NCBI RefSeq assembly: GCF_000383595.1
Contig: NZ_KB911581.1
Coordinates: 3,540,265 to 3,604,264, forward strand
DNA length: 64,000 nucleotides
Reading direction: 5' to 3'
DNA from: Streptomyces bottropensis ATCC 25435
GTDB lineage: Bacteria; Actinomycetota; Actinomycetes; Streptomycetales; Streptomycetaceae
In this document: positions 38,567 to 47,266 of the stretch, piece after piece
How positions within the stretch are numbered: the first letter of the stretch is position 1
How the letters are laid out: each line of letters starts with the position of its first letter
The notes under the pieces: generated by a model
Database searches by the model: none
What the model saw: the letters and a program-made list of their open reading frames with translations, nothing else
Told to the model about the DNA's origin: nothing
Translations under genes and position numbers: made by a program

Positions 38567-39361
38567 TCAGCCCAGCCGCGCGGCCAGCCCTCCCGTGCAG
38601 CGGACCTCGTCGCCCGCCGTGATGAGGAGCGCTTCGGTGTCGTCGAGGGACTCCAGCCAGGCCAGGCCCTCGCGGGAACCCATCGCGAACGCGGCCGTCG
38701 CCCAGCAGTCCGCCCAGGTCAGACGGGGAGCCACCACCGTCACCGAGACCAGGTCGGTCACGGCGGACTTCCCGGTACGGGGGTCGACGATGTGCGCGCC
38801 CCGCTCGGCCGTGCCGGACGTGGCCACCGCCAGACGGTCCGCACCGGCGGCGGTGACGACCGCCGCGAGCCCTCCGGGCCGCAGGGGGTCCGCCACACCC
38901 ACGCGCCACGGCCGTTCCGGCCCGGGGACACCGCACAACTGGACGTCGCCGCCCCCGTTCACGTTCACCCCGGTCGCCCCGGCCTCCACCAGCAGCCGGG
39001 CGGCCCGCTCGGTGGCCCACCCCTTCACGAGGCCGGTCGGGTCGAAGCGGCCCTCGTAGGTGGCGCTGAACCAGCCTCCGCTCAGCCGCTCGGCCTCGGC
39101 GCACAGTTCGAGCACCTCGCCGACCTCGGGAGCGCACTCCTCGATCGTCACCTCGCCCCGGGCGAGCCGGGAGATCTGACTGTGCTCGCGGTAGGTGCTG
39201 AACACCTCGTCCACGGCGTGCAGCCCGGCCACCGCCTCGTCGAGCGCGGCCCTGATCACGGCCGGCTCCCCTCCTCGGACGTCGAAGGAGAAGACGGTGC
39301 CCATGACCTCCTCGGCGTGCCGCAGCTGGGCGGACGCGGCGGCCCCGGCGGGTTCGGCCAC
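38567..39361 (-). CDS. apbE: FAD:protein FMN transferase (ApbE)
   Basis: A 264-residue flavinyltransferase that moves FMN from FAD to a threonine of target proteins outside the membrane. ApbE signatures: MGTVFSFDVRG near the start, VDEVFSTYREHSQISRL, DPTGLVKGWATERAA, VNVNGGGDVQLCG, ATSGTAERGAHIVDPRTGK and ADCWATAAFAMG. A GTG at 39361 four bases after the upstream gene's stop is the probable start, implying translational coupling. No clear signal peptide or lipobox is seen, unusual for an enzyme acting outside; some actinobacterial ApbE proteins share this. The neighbour with three FMN_bind domains is its obvious substrate. Confidence 0.9.
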   Translation of the reverse strand: MAEPAGAAASAQLRHAEEVMGTVFSFDVRGGEPAVIRAALDEAVAGLHAVDEVFSTYREHSQISRLARGEVTIEECAPEVGEVLELCAEAERLSGGWFSATYEGRFDPTGLVKGWATERAARLLVEAGATGVNVNGGGDVQLCGVPGPERPWRVGVADPLRPGGLAAVVTAAGADRLAVATSGTAERGAHIVDPRTGKSAVTDLVSVTVVAPRLTWADCWATAAFAMGSREGLAWLESLDDTEALLITAGDEVRCTGGLAARLG

Positions 39362-39365
39362 CGGG

Positions 39366-40445
39366 TCAGCCGGCCTGGTCCAGGGCGGACTGGAGGGACT
39401 GCTTGTAGCCGCCGCTGGTGTATGTGGCGCCCGAGACAGCATCGATGTCAGCGCTCCCTGCCGAGACGGCGTTCTTGTTGAGCTGGGGGATGGCGGTACC
39501 GCTGATCTGGGTGGAGCGGCCGCCGGTGGGCTGCTGCAGCGCCTCGGCACCTGTGATCTTGCCGTCCGTGACCGTGACGCGGACCTGGACCGGCCCGTAG
39601 TCCGTCTTGATGGCCGAGCCCGTGAGCACCTGGGTGCCTGTCGACTGCCCGGCCCCGGACTTCTCGGCGTCGCCGCCCGTGTCCTGTGCGTCGCCGCCCG
39701 CCTCGACCTCGGTGCCCGAGTCCTGCGCCTTGCCGGCCTGGTCCAGGGCGGACTGCAGGGACTCCTTGTATCCGGCGCTGGTGTAGGTGGCGCCCGACAC
39801 CGCGTCGATGTCGGCGCTGCCCGCCGCCACCGCCGCCTGGTTGAGCTTCGGCACCGAGTCGCCGGTGATCTGGGTGGAGCGGCCACCGCTCGGCGCCTGC
39901 ACGGCCTCGGCGCCTGTGATCTTGCCGCCGCTGACGGTGATCCTCACCTGGACCGGCCCGTACTGGGTCTGGACGGCGCTGCCCGTGAGCACCTGGGCGC
40001 CCGCGTCCGGTGCCTTGCCGGCCTGGTCCAGGGCGGACTGCAGGGACTCCTTGTATCCGGCGCTGGTGTACGTGGCGCCGGACACCGCGTCGATGTCGGC
40101 GCTGCCGGCCGCCATCGCCGCCTGGTTGAGCTTGGGAATGGCGTCGCCGCTGATCTGGGTGGAGCGGCCGCCGCTCGGCTGCTGCACGGTCTCGGCCTTG
40201 GTGATCTTGCCGCCGTCGACGGTGATCCTGACCTGGACCGGGCCGTACTCGGTGTCGACGGCGGAACCCGTGAGGGTCTGCGCGCCGGCCGCCACCCCGC
40301 CCTGCGCCGAAGGTGCGCCCCCGGCCGCGCCGGCCTGCACCGATCCGGCGTCCGAGGCCGGCTTCAGCGACAGCAGCAGCACGATGCCGGACACGGTGGC
40401 GGCGGTGGCGAGCAGAGTCCGCCGGATGGGGTGGCTCTTCTTCAT
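39366..40445 (-). CDS. Exported protein with three tandem FMN_bind domains
   Basis: A 359-residue protein. An N-terminal signal/anchor (residues 8-27) is followed by three FMN_bind domains of about 90 residues (about 56-143, 151-239 and 271-359), the linker before the third being Gly/Asp-rich. Each carries the flavinylation signature DAVSGATYTS; expected FMN-threonines are T125, T220 and T341. The first two repeats are almost identical in their last 30 residues, indicating recent duplication. GAAGGAGCG stands before the ATG. With ApbE downstream and a ferric-reductase-type protein upstream, it should carry electrons as a multi-FMN wire on the outer face of the membrane. Confidence 0.9.
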   Translation of the reverse strand: MKKSHPIRRTLLATAATVSGIVLLLSLKPASDAGSVQAGAAGGAPSAQGGVAAGAQTLTGSAVDTEYGPVQVRITVDGGKITKAETVQQPSGGRSTQISGDAIPKLNQAAMAAGSADIDAVSGATYTSAGYKESLQSALDQAGKAPDAGAQVLTGSAVQTQYGPVQVRITVSGGKITGAEAVQAPSGGRSTQITGDSVPKLNQAAVAAGSADIDAVSGATYTSAGYKESLQSALDQAGKAQDSGTEVEAGGDAQDTGGDAEKSGAGQSTGTQVLTGSAIKTDYGPVQVRVTVTDGKITGAEALQQPTGGRSTQISGTAIPQLNKNAVSAGSADIDAVSGATYTSGGYKQSLQSALDQAG

Positions 40446-40650
40446 CGCTCCTTCAGCTCCTGAACTGTGAAGTCTCGCGGGGGAGACCCGTGGGGCGAAC
40501 CCGTGGGGAAACCCATGGCCAGAAAGTCGGGGTGGGCAGGTCCTGGTGATCTGCCGCTGGGACGGTCCTGGGACCTACGGCTGGAACGTGCGGGGGACCA
40601 CCGGCGGGTACGGCCGGTCGGGCGGGACCCGGGCCGGGCGGTCCCCTCGC

Positions 40651-42030
40651 TCACATCTCGAACGACTCGTGGTGGATACGGCGGGTCGGGACGCCCGCGC
40701 CGCGCAGTGCCTCGTACACACCCTGCGCGAAGCCGGGCGGCCCGCACAGGAAGACGTCATGGCTCTCGATGTCGGGGATCTTGCGGCGCAGCGAGTCCGG
40801 CGAGATGTCCGGACGCTCACCGTCCGGGCTGTTCACCGCGTACATCAGCCGTGCGCCGCGCTCCTCGGCGATCTGCGCCAGCTCGTCCCACAGCGCTAGG
40901 TCCTGGGTGCTGTTGGCCCGGTAGAGCAGCGTCAGGTCACCGGCCGCGCCGGGCAGCGTCTCGAACAGGGCCCGCATCGGCGTGATGCCCACACCGCCGG
41001 CCACCAGCAGCACCTTGCCCCGGCTGCGCTTGCCGGCCGTGAGCGCCCCGTAGGGGCCCTCCGCCCACACCCGGACACCGGGCTCCAGGTCGCGCAGGGC
41101 CGAGCTGTGGTCGCCGATCGCCTTGACCGTGATGCGCAGCATGTTGGGGCGGGGCGCCGCCGACAGCGAGTACGGGTGCGAGCTGAACCGCATGCCCGGG
41201 GCGAGGAAGCGCCAGCGGAAGAACTGCCCGGCCTCCGCACCCATCCGGTGCAGCTTGCGCCCGCTCATCAGCACCGAGACGATGCCGGGCGACTCCTCGA
41301 TGACCGCCTCGACCCGCAGTCGGTGCTTCAGGTTCAGCTTGATCGGAGAAACGATCCGGTACCAGACCACCAGCGCGGTCACCGTGCCGTACAGCGCGTA
41401 CCAGCCGGTCTTCGCGGCGGGTGTGGCGGCGAACTCGTTGCCGGTGGTGATCTGGTGCCAGAAGGTCAGGAACGTGGCCGCGTACGTCAGCAGGTGCGTG
41501 TGGTACCAGAGGTCGTACGGGATCCGCTTGCGCACCGGGCCGATCGAGATGAGCCCGATGAACACCAGCAGGCCGGTGCCGATGGCGGCCTTGCCCATGT
41601 CCGGCAGCTGGTTGATGGAGTCGATGGTCTGCTGGAGGATCGCGGTGTGGGTGAGGCCGGCCTGGAGGGCGTACCCGTACATCGTGAGGACGACGTGCGC
41701 GACGACCAGGCAGAGCGTGTAGCGGCCGGTCATCGCGTGCCAGCGGGCCACCCGGTCGGAGCCGACCCGCCTCTCCAGCGCGGGCACCCGGGCCATCTGG
41801 AGCACCACCAGGGCCATCAGGTACCCGCCGAGCAGACCCGTGATCCGCCCGGCGTTGACCATCTTGCTGCCCTGGTCCGCGATGGACGGGGTGTTGTCCC
41901 ACCACAGCCACACCACCGCGGCCGCGCCCGCCCAGAAGGCGATGAGCAACGGGACGGCGGGAGAGCGGCGAGGTCGGATGCGGCGCATCGTCTGGCGGCG
42001 CGCGGCGCGACCTCCGGCGATCGTGGACAC
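40651..42030 (-). CDS. Ferric-reductase-type membrane flavocytochrome (ferredoxin reductase family)
   Basis: A 459-residue protein. About six membrane spans with paired histidines form a haem-b ferric reductase domain (RWHAMTGRYTLCLVVAHVVL and YHTHLLTYAATFLTFWHQ). The cytoplasmic part has an FAD domain (SSHPYSLSAAP) and an NAD(P)H domain (VAGGVGITPMRALFE, FLCGPPGFAQGVYEAL). Electrons would pass from NAD(P)H through FAD and haem to the outside. A GGAGG four bases before GTG 42030 fixes the start. Downstream, 205 bp away on the same strand, are the FMN_bind protein and apbE, its probable electron acceptor and maturase. Confidence 0.9.
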   Translation of the reverse strand: MSTIAGGRAARRQTMRRIRPRRSPAVPLLIAFWAGAAAVVWLWWDNTPSIADQGSKMVNAGRITGLLGGYLMALVVLQMARVPALERRVGSDRVARWHAMTGRYTLCLVVAHVVLTMYGYALQAGLTHTAILQQTIDSINQLPDMGKAAIGTGLLVFIGLISIGPVRKRIPYDLWYHTHLLTYAATFLTFWHQITTGNEFAATPAAKTGWYALYGTVTALVVWYRIVSPIKLNLKHRLRVEAVIEESPGIVSVLMSGRKLHRMGAEAGQFFRWRFLAPGMRFSSHPYSLSAAPRPNMLRITVKAIGDHSSALRDLEPGVRVWAEGPYGALTAGKRSRGKVLLVAGGVGITPMRALFETLPGAAGDLTLLYRANSTQDLALWDELAQIAEERGARLMYAVNSPDGERPDISPDSLRRKIPDIESHDVFLCGPPGFAQGVYEALRGAGVPTRRIHHESFEM

Positions 42031-42156
42031 GGTTCCTCCGTGGTGGGCTGGACCCTTGGCCCACACGTACGTGCTGGGAGTGCCGTGTGTTCAACCGTGT
42101 GAACAACTCGCCGTGCGGAGGGACCGGTGGCGCGCGGAAGTCCCGCGGTTCGCGCG

Positions 42157-42744
42157 TCAGACGACGGAGGGAGGCAGCGGCAACGGCAGTCCGGGAAGCC
42201 CGTCCATGCTGGTCGCGATGTGCTCCTTGGAGCTGAAGTAGGCGCTGAGCGAGTCGTCGTCCTCGCGTGCGAAGCGCCGGCCGTGCAGGTCGCGGTCCTC
42301 CTCGTACGCCATGAACGGCACGGAGTAGCCGCAGCTGTCGCGGATGCGCTCGGCGCGGACGACGATGACGGCGCGCAGGCCGTGCGGGGCGGGGTCGATG
42401 TCGGGGAAGCGGGCGAGGAGTCCGGCGAAGCGCGGATCGTCCCGGAAGACGGCCTCGCCCGTGCCGTGCACCCGCACGATGGTGGGCGGGCCCTGGAAGG
42501 CACACCACATGAGGGTGATCCGGCCGTTCTCGCGCAGGTGCGCGATCGTCTCCGCGTTGGACCCCGCGAAGTCCAGGTAGGCGACGGTGAGTTCGTCGAG
42601 GATCACGAACGACCCCCGCAGACCCTTGGGGGAGAGGTTGACCGTGCCGTCGGCGGACAGGGGCGCGGTCGCGGTGAAGAACAGGGGCTGAGCCTCGATG
42701 AACGTACGGAGGCGGCCGTCTATGCGCTCGTAAGTCTTTCCCAT
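42157..42744 (-). CDS. Pyridoxamine 5'-phosphate oxidase-family flavoprotein
   Basis: A 195-residue split-barrel protein: FIEAQPLFFTATAPLSADGT, NLSPKGLRGSFVILDE and RITLMWCAFQGPPTIVRVHG are typical of PNPOx-like FMN or F420 binders. It lacks the C-terminal dimer domain of true PdxH, so vitamin B6 synthesis is unlikely; it may be an F420- or FMN-dependent reductase. It lies upstream of the ferric reductase on the same strand with a 126-bp gap, so a link to that redox cluster is possible but unproven. Confidence 0.8.
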   Translation of the reverse strand: MGKTYERIDGRLRTFIEAQPLFFTATAPLSADGTVNLSPKGLRGSFVILDELTVAYLDFAGSNAETIAHLRENGRITLMWCAFQGPPTIVRVHGTGEAVFRDDPRFAGLLARFPDIDPAPHGLRAVIVVRAERIRDSCGYSVPFMAYEEDRDLHGRRFAREDDDSLSAYFSSKEHIATSMDGLPGLPLPLPPSVV

Positions 42745-42821
42745 GGCTAACGATTATCGACGGAAACGCTTCGCCTGTCTAAGGAATCGGCTGTCCGGGG
42801 AATCGGGTGCGGGAACACGAA

Positions 42822-42857
42822 TTCCGGGTGGATCCCCTGGCTGGGATCCACCCGGAA
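42822..42857 (-). terminator. Strong hairpin terminator (second of two)
   Basis: Perfect 15-bp inverted repeat: TTCCGGGTGGATCCC at 42822-42836 and its complement at 42843-42857, loop CTGGCT. Together with the next hairpin it terminates the minus-strand duplicated-domain gene. Confidence 0.75.
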
Positions 42858-42865
42858 CCGGATGC

Positions 42866-42904
42866 GCCGTGGCCGCCCCGGCCGGCGCGCGGGGCGGCCA
42901 CGGC
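42866..42904 (-). terminator. Strong hairpin terminator (first of two)
   Basis: Perfect 14-bp inverted repeat: GCCGTGGCCGCCCC at 42866-42879 and its complement at 42891-42904, 11-nt loop, 78 bp after the stop of the minus-strand gene. No T run. Confidence 0.7.
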
Positions 42905-42981
42905 TCCTGGTGCCCTCAGGGGGCGCAGGAGGTCACTCGCCGGACGAACGGGTCATCGCGAGAGTGCGTGGACGGTACGGA

Positions 42982-43827
42982 CTACTGGTTGAGCTGGCAG
43001 GGGGCGAGCTTCTCCAGGCCCTCGGGCTTGGCGGCGGCGCGGCCGATCGCGGTCTCGATGCGGTTCAGCGCGGCGACGCGCTTGTCCTCCAGCGGGCCGA
43101 GGATGGCGTTGTCGACGAAGTTGGCACCGCCCTGGCCGACCGTGTCGATCAGGCGCTGGTTGGCTTCGGCGATCTGGGTGTCGAGGAGGGCGAGGTTGCG
43201 GTCGACCTCGGCCTGCGCGGAGGCGGGGATCGCGGGGAGGCTTCCCTCGACCGCCGGGCAGGAGATGGCGCCCGCGGCACCCGCGTTGCCCGCGTCCTCG
43301 GCGCCCGCACCGTCCTCGGCGCCCGCACCGGCACCGGCCTCGGCACCCGCACCGGCCTGCTCACCGGCACCGGCGGCGCCGCCCTGGTCGAGCTGGCAGG
43401 GGGCGAGCTTCTCCAGGCCCTCGGGCTTGGCGGCGGCGCGGCCGATGGCCGTCTCGATGCGGTTCAGCGCGGCGACGCGCTTGTCCTCCAGCGGGCCGAG
43501 GATGGCGTTCTGGACGAAGTTGGCACCGCCCTGGCCGACCGTGTCGACGAGGCGCTGGTTGGCCTCCTGGATCTGGGTCTGCAGCTGGGCGAGGTTGCTG
43601 TCGACCTCGGCCTTGGCGGAGGCGGGGATCGCCGGGAGGCTTCCCTCGACCGCCGGGCAGGAGATGGTGCCGGGGGAAGCGGCCCCGGCGGCGTCCTGGC
43701 CGCCGTTGTTGGCACCCTCACCGGCGAGAGCGGAACCCGCGATGACCGCTCCGGAGAGCACGACCGCGGCGGCGCCGCCGATGATCCCTACGCGACGCTT
43801 GTTGTACTTCGGAAGAGCCCTGGACAT
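42982..43827 (-). CDS. Secreted protein with duplicated two-cysteine helical domain
   Basis: A 281-residue exported protein of unknown function. Signal peptide: basic MSRALPKYNKRR, hydrophobic core, cleavage near AGSALAGEG. Two copies of a 94-residue domain follow, differing at only 8 positions: each begins ISCPAVEGSLPAIPASA, has EANQRL(V/I)DTVGQGGANFV and ends EGLEKLAPCQL. The two Cys at the ends of each domain could form a disulfide closing a helical bundle. The domains are joined by a Gly/Ala/Glu linker of about 40 residues. It stands alone with double terminators and is divergent from argH. Confidence 0.75.
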   Translation of the reverse strand: MSRALPKYNKRRVGIIGGAAAVVLSGAVIAGSALAGEGANNGGQDAAGAASPGTISCPAVEGSLPAIPASAKAEVDSNLAQLQTQIQEANQRLVDTVGQGGANFVQNAILGPLEDKRVAALNRIETAIGRAAAKPEGLEKLAPCQLDQGGAAGAGEQAGAGAEAGAGAGAEDGAGAEDAGNAGAAGAISCPAVEGSLPAIPASAQAEVDRNLALLDTQIAEANQRLIDTVGQGGANFVDNAILGPLEDKRVAALNRIETAIGRAAAKPEGLEKLAPCQLNQ

Positions 43828-43954
43828 GCGGATGCCTCACTCGGGTCGGGTGTGGTCGGTGTGAACTAACGCGGCGCCTGCGTTCGGTGAGAGTTACGAG
43901 CAAGCGGTTTCATTTGTTCAAAGCTTTCTCCGCATCTCCCAAAGTTCTCTCAGA

Positions 43955-45459
<1,505 letters not shown>

Positions 45460-45464
45460 TCGAC

Positions 45465-45510
45465 CGCCCTGAACGGGCCGCAGGCCCGTGTAGGGCGCGG
45501 GGAACTGCGC
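45465..45510 (+). terminator. Composite hairpin after argH with dispersed element copy 5
   Basis: CGCCCT (45465-45470)/AGGGCG (45492-45497) encloses ACGGGCC-GCA-GGCCCGT (45473-45489). The outer arm runs into the dispersed element in reverse orientation, GGGCGCGGGGAACTGCGC (45493-45510). Confidence 0.6.
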
Positions 45511-45646
45511 GACACGCCACGACGAGGCCGCATCCGCCCAAGAGCCCGTGCTCCCGAGCTCTTGGGCGCCCGGGCTGCCCGAGCGGAGCGCAGCCGCGGG
45601 TTACGTTGGTCGGAAGCCCCAAGGATCCGACCGAACGGAGCCCGCG

Positions 45647-46618
45647 ATGCCCTTCGCCCGACTGGCCGCAGCGACCACCCCCACCTGCCATCTCGGACTC
45701 GGCCTCGCCGCAGTCGCCCGCCCCGGTTACATCAACCTCGGCCGCGACGCCGACCTCGGCGAGAACCGCACGGTCGACGCCCTGCGCACCCGCACCCACG
45801 AACTCCTCGACGCCGCCTACGCCCAGGGCGTCCGCTACTTCGACGTGGCCCGCTCGTACGGCCGCTCGGAGGAGTTCCTCGCCGACTGGCTGACGTCCCG
45901 CCCCGGCCTCGACGACATCGTCGTCGGCAGCAAATGGGGCTACACCTACACCGCCGACTGGACCACGGACGCCGAGCGGCACGAGGTCAAGGACCACAGC
46001 CTCCCCACGTACGAGCGACAGCGCGCCGAGAGCGCCGAACTGCTCGGCGACCGGCTCGACCTCTACCAGATCCACTCGGTGACCCCGGACAGCCCGGCCC
46101 TCACCGACAAGGAACTCCACGCCCGGCTGGCACAGGCCGCCGCCGAGGGCGTCACCATCGGCTTCTCCACCAGCGGCCCGGCCCAGGCGGAGGCCATCCG
46201 CACCGCCCTCGCCGTGACCGTGGACGGCGAACCCCTCTTCCGTACGGTCCAGTCGACGTACAACGCGCTGGAGACCTCCGCCGCGCCCGCCCTCGCCGAG
46301 GCGCACGACGCGGGTCTCACCGTGATCGTCAAGGAGGGCATGGCGAACGGCCGTCTGGCCGGCCCGCACGCCCCCGGGGCGCTCAGGGCCGTCGCCGAAC
46401 AGACGGGACTCGGCTGCGACGCCGTCGCCCTGGCGGTGGTCCTGCGACAGCCGTGGGCCGGTGTCGTCCTCTCCGGCGCCGCCACCACCGGCCAGCTCGC
46501 CTCCAACCTGCACGCCGCGGTCGTCGACCTCGACGACGAACAGCTGACCGGCCTCGCCGACCTGGCCGAGGACCCGCGTACCTACTGGGAGAAGCGCGGA
46601 CAGCTGCCCTGGCACTGA
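45647..46618 (+). CDS. Aldo/keto reductase family protein
   Basis: A 323-residue AKR barrel. Visible elements: HLGLGLAAVARPGYINLGRD at the start, YFDVARSYGRSEEFLADWL with the catalytic Asp and Tyr, VGSKWGYTY with the Lys, and DLYQIHSVTPDS with the His, so the catalytic tetrad Asp-Tyr-Lys-His is complete. GFSTSGPAQ and WAGVVLSGAATTGQL belong to the NADPH-binding end. Substrate unknown. The ATG at 45647 is used. Its stop is 22 bp before the operator of the TetR/MFS pair. Confidence 0.87.
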   Translation: MPFARLAAATTPTCHLGLGLAAVARPGYINLGRDADLGENRTVDALRTRTHELLDAAYAQGVRYFDVARSYGRSEEFLADWLTSRPGLDDIVVGSKWGYTYTADWTTDAERHEVKDHSLPTYERQRAESAELLGDRLDLYQIHSVTPDSPALTDKELHARLAQAAAEGVTIGFSTSGPAQAEAIRTALAVTVDGEPLFRTVQSTYNALETSAAPALAEAHDAGLTVIVKEGMANGRLAGPHAPGALRAVAEQTGLGCDAVALAVVLRQPWAGVVLSGAATTGQLASNLHAAVVDLDDEQLTGLADLAEDPRTYWEKRGQLPWH

Positions 46619-46640
46619 CGGTCCCCCGCGGTACCCGCGC

Positions 46641-46702
46641 CATGAGACAGCCATGCCCCAGGTGAGACATGAATGTCCCACCTGGGTTATGGTTGTCTCA
46701 TG
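46641..46702. promoter_or_regulatory. 62-bp inverted-repeat operator of the TetR/MFS operon
   Basis: Arms 46641-46671 and 46672-46702 match as inverted repeats at 26 of 31 positions, and the right arm ends in the tetR ATG. Half-sites TGAGACA at 46643 and 46663, TGTCCCA at 46674 and TGTCTCA at 46694 are spaced exactly 20 bp within each arm. A TATGGT (46688-46693) seven bases before the ATG suggests a leaderless transcript repressed by TetR. Confidence 0.7.
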
Positions 46703-47266
46703 GCCGTCGATCGTGAACACGTGCTGCGCAGCGCAGCCGCCCTGCTGACCCGCAAGTCCACCGCGACGATGGACGAGGTCGCGAAGGCCGCCGGGATCAG
46801 CCGCGCCACGCTGCACCGCCACTTCGCCGGGCGCGACGCGCTGGTACGGGCGCTGGAGGCGCTCGGCATCGCGGAGTGCGAGGCCGCGCTGGACGCGGCC
46901 CGCCCGACCGAGGGCCCGGCGCGCGAGGCCGTACGACGGCTGGTGCGGGAAATCGAGCCCGCCGCCGGCCTCCTCGCCTTCCTCTACACCGAGGCCCAGC
47001 TGTTCGAGGGCGAGCAGCAGCACGAGGGCTGGTCCCGGATCGACGACCGCATCGCGGCCCTCTTCAAACGCGGCCAGGCGGCGGGCGAGTTCCGTATCGA
47101 CCTCACCCCGGCCTGGCTCACCGAGGCGCTGTACGGCCTGCTGGCCTCCGGCGCCTGGGCGGTCGCGGAAGGCCGTGTGGCCGCCAAGGACTTCACCTAC
47201 ATGACCGCCGAGCTGCTGCTCGGCGGCGCACTGCGTCATCCCGAACAACCGAGAGAGGAATCATGA
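46700..47266 (+). CDS. TetR-family transcriptional regulator
   Basis: A 188-residue TetR protein. The HTH is MDEVAKAAGISRATLHRHFA followed by GRDALVRALEALG; the rest is the helical ligand-binding dimerisation domain. Starting at ATG 46700 it has no Shine-Dalgarno, since the operator ends there, so it is probably translated from a leaderless mRNA. Its TGA overlaps the MFS gene's ATG (ATGA), so it regulates and is co-expressed with the efflux pump; the pump's substrate is likely its ligand. Confidence 0.92.
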   Translation: MAVDREHVLRSAAALLTRKSTATMDEVAKAAGISRATLHRHFAGRDALVRALEALGIAECEAALDAARPTEGPAREAVRRLVREIEPAAGLLAFLYTEAQLFEGEQQHEGWSRIDDRIAALFKRGQAAGEFRIDLTPAWLTEALYGLLASGAWAVAEGRVAAKDFTYMTAELLLGGALRHPEQPREES

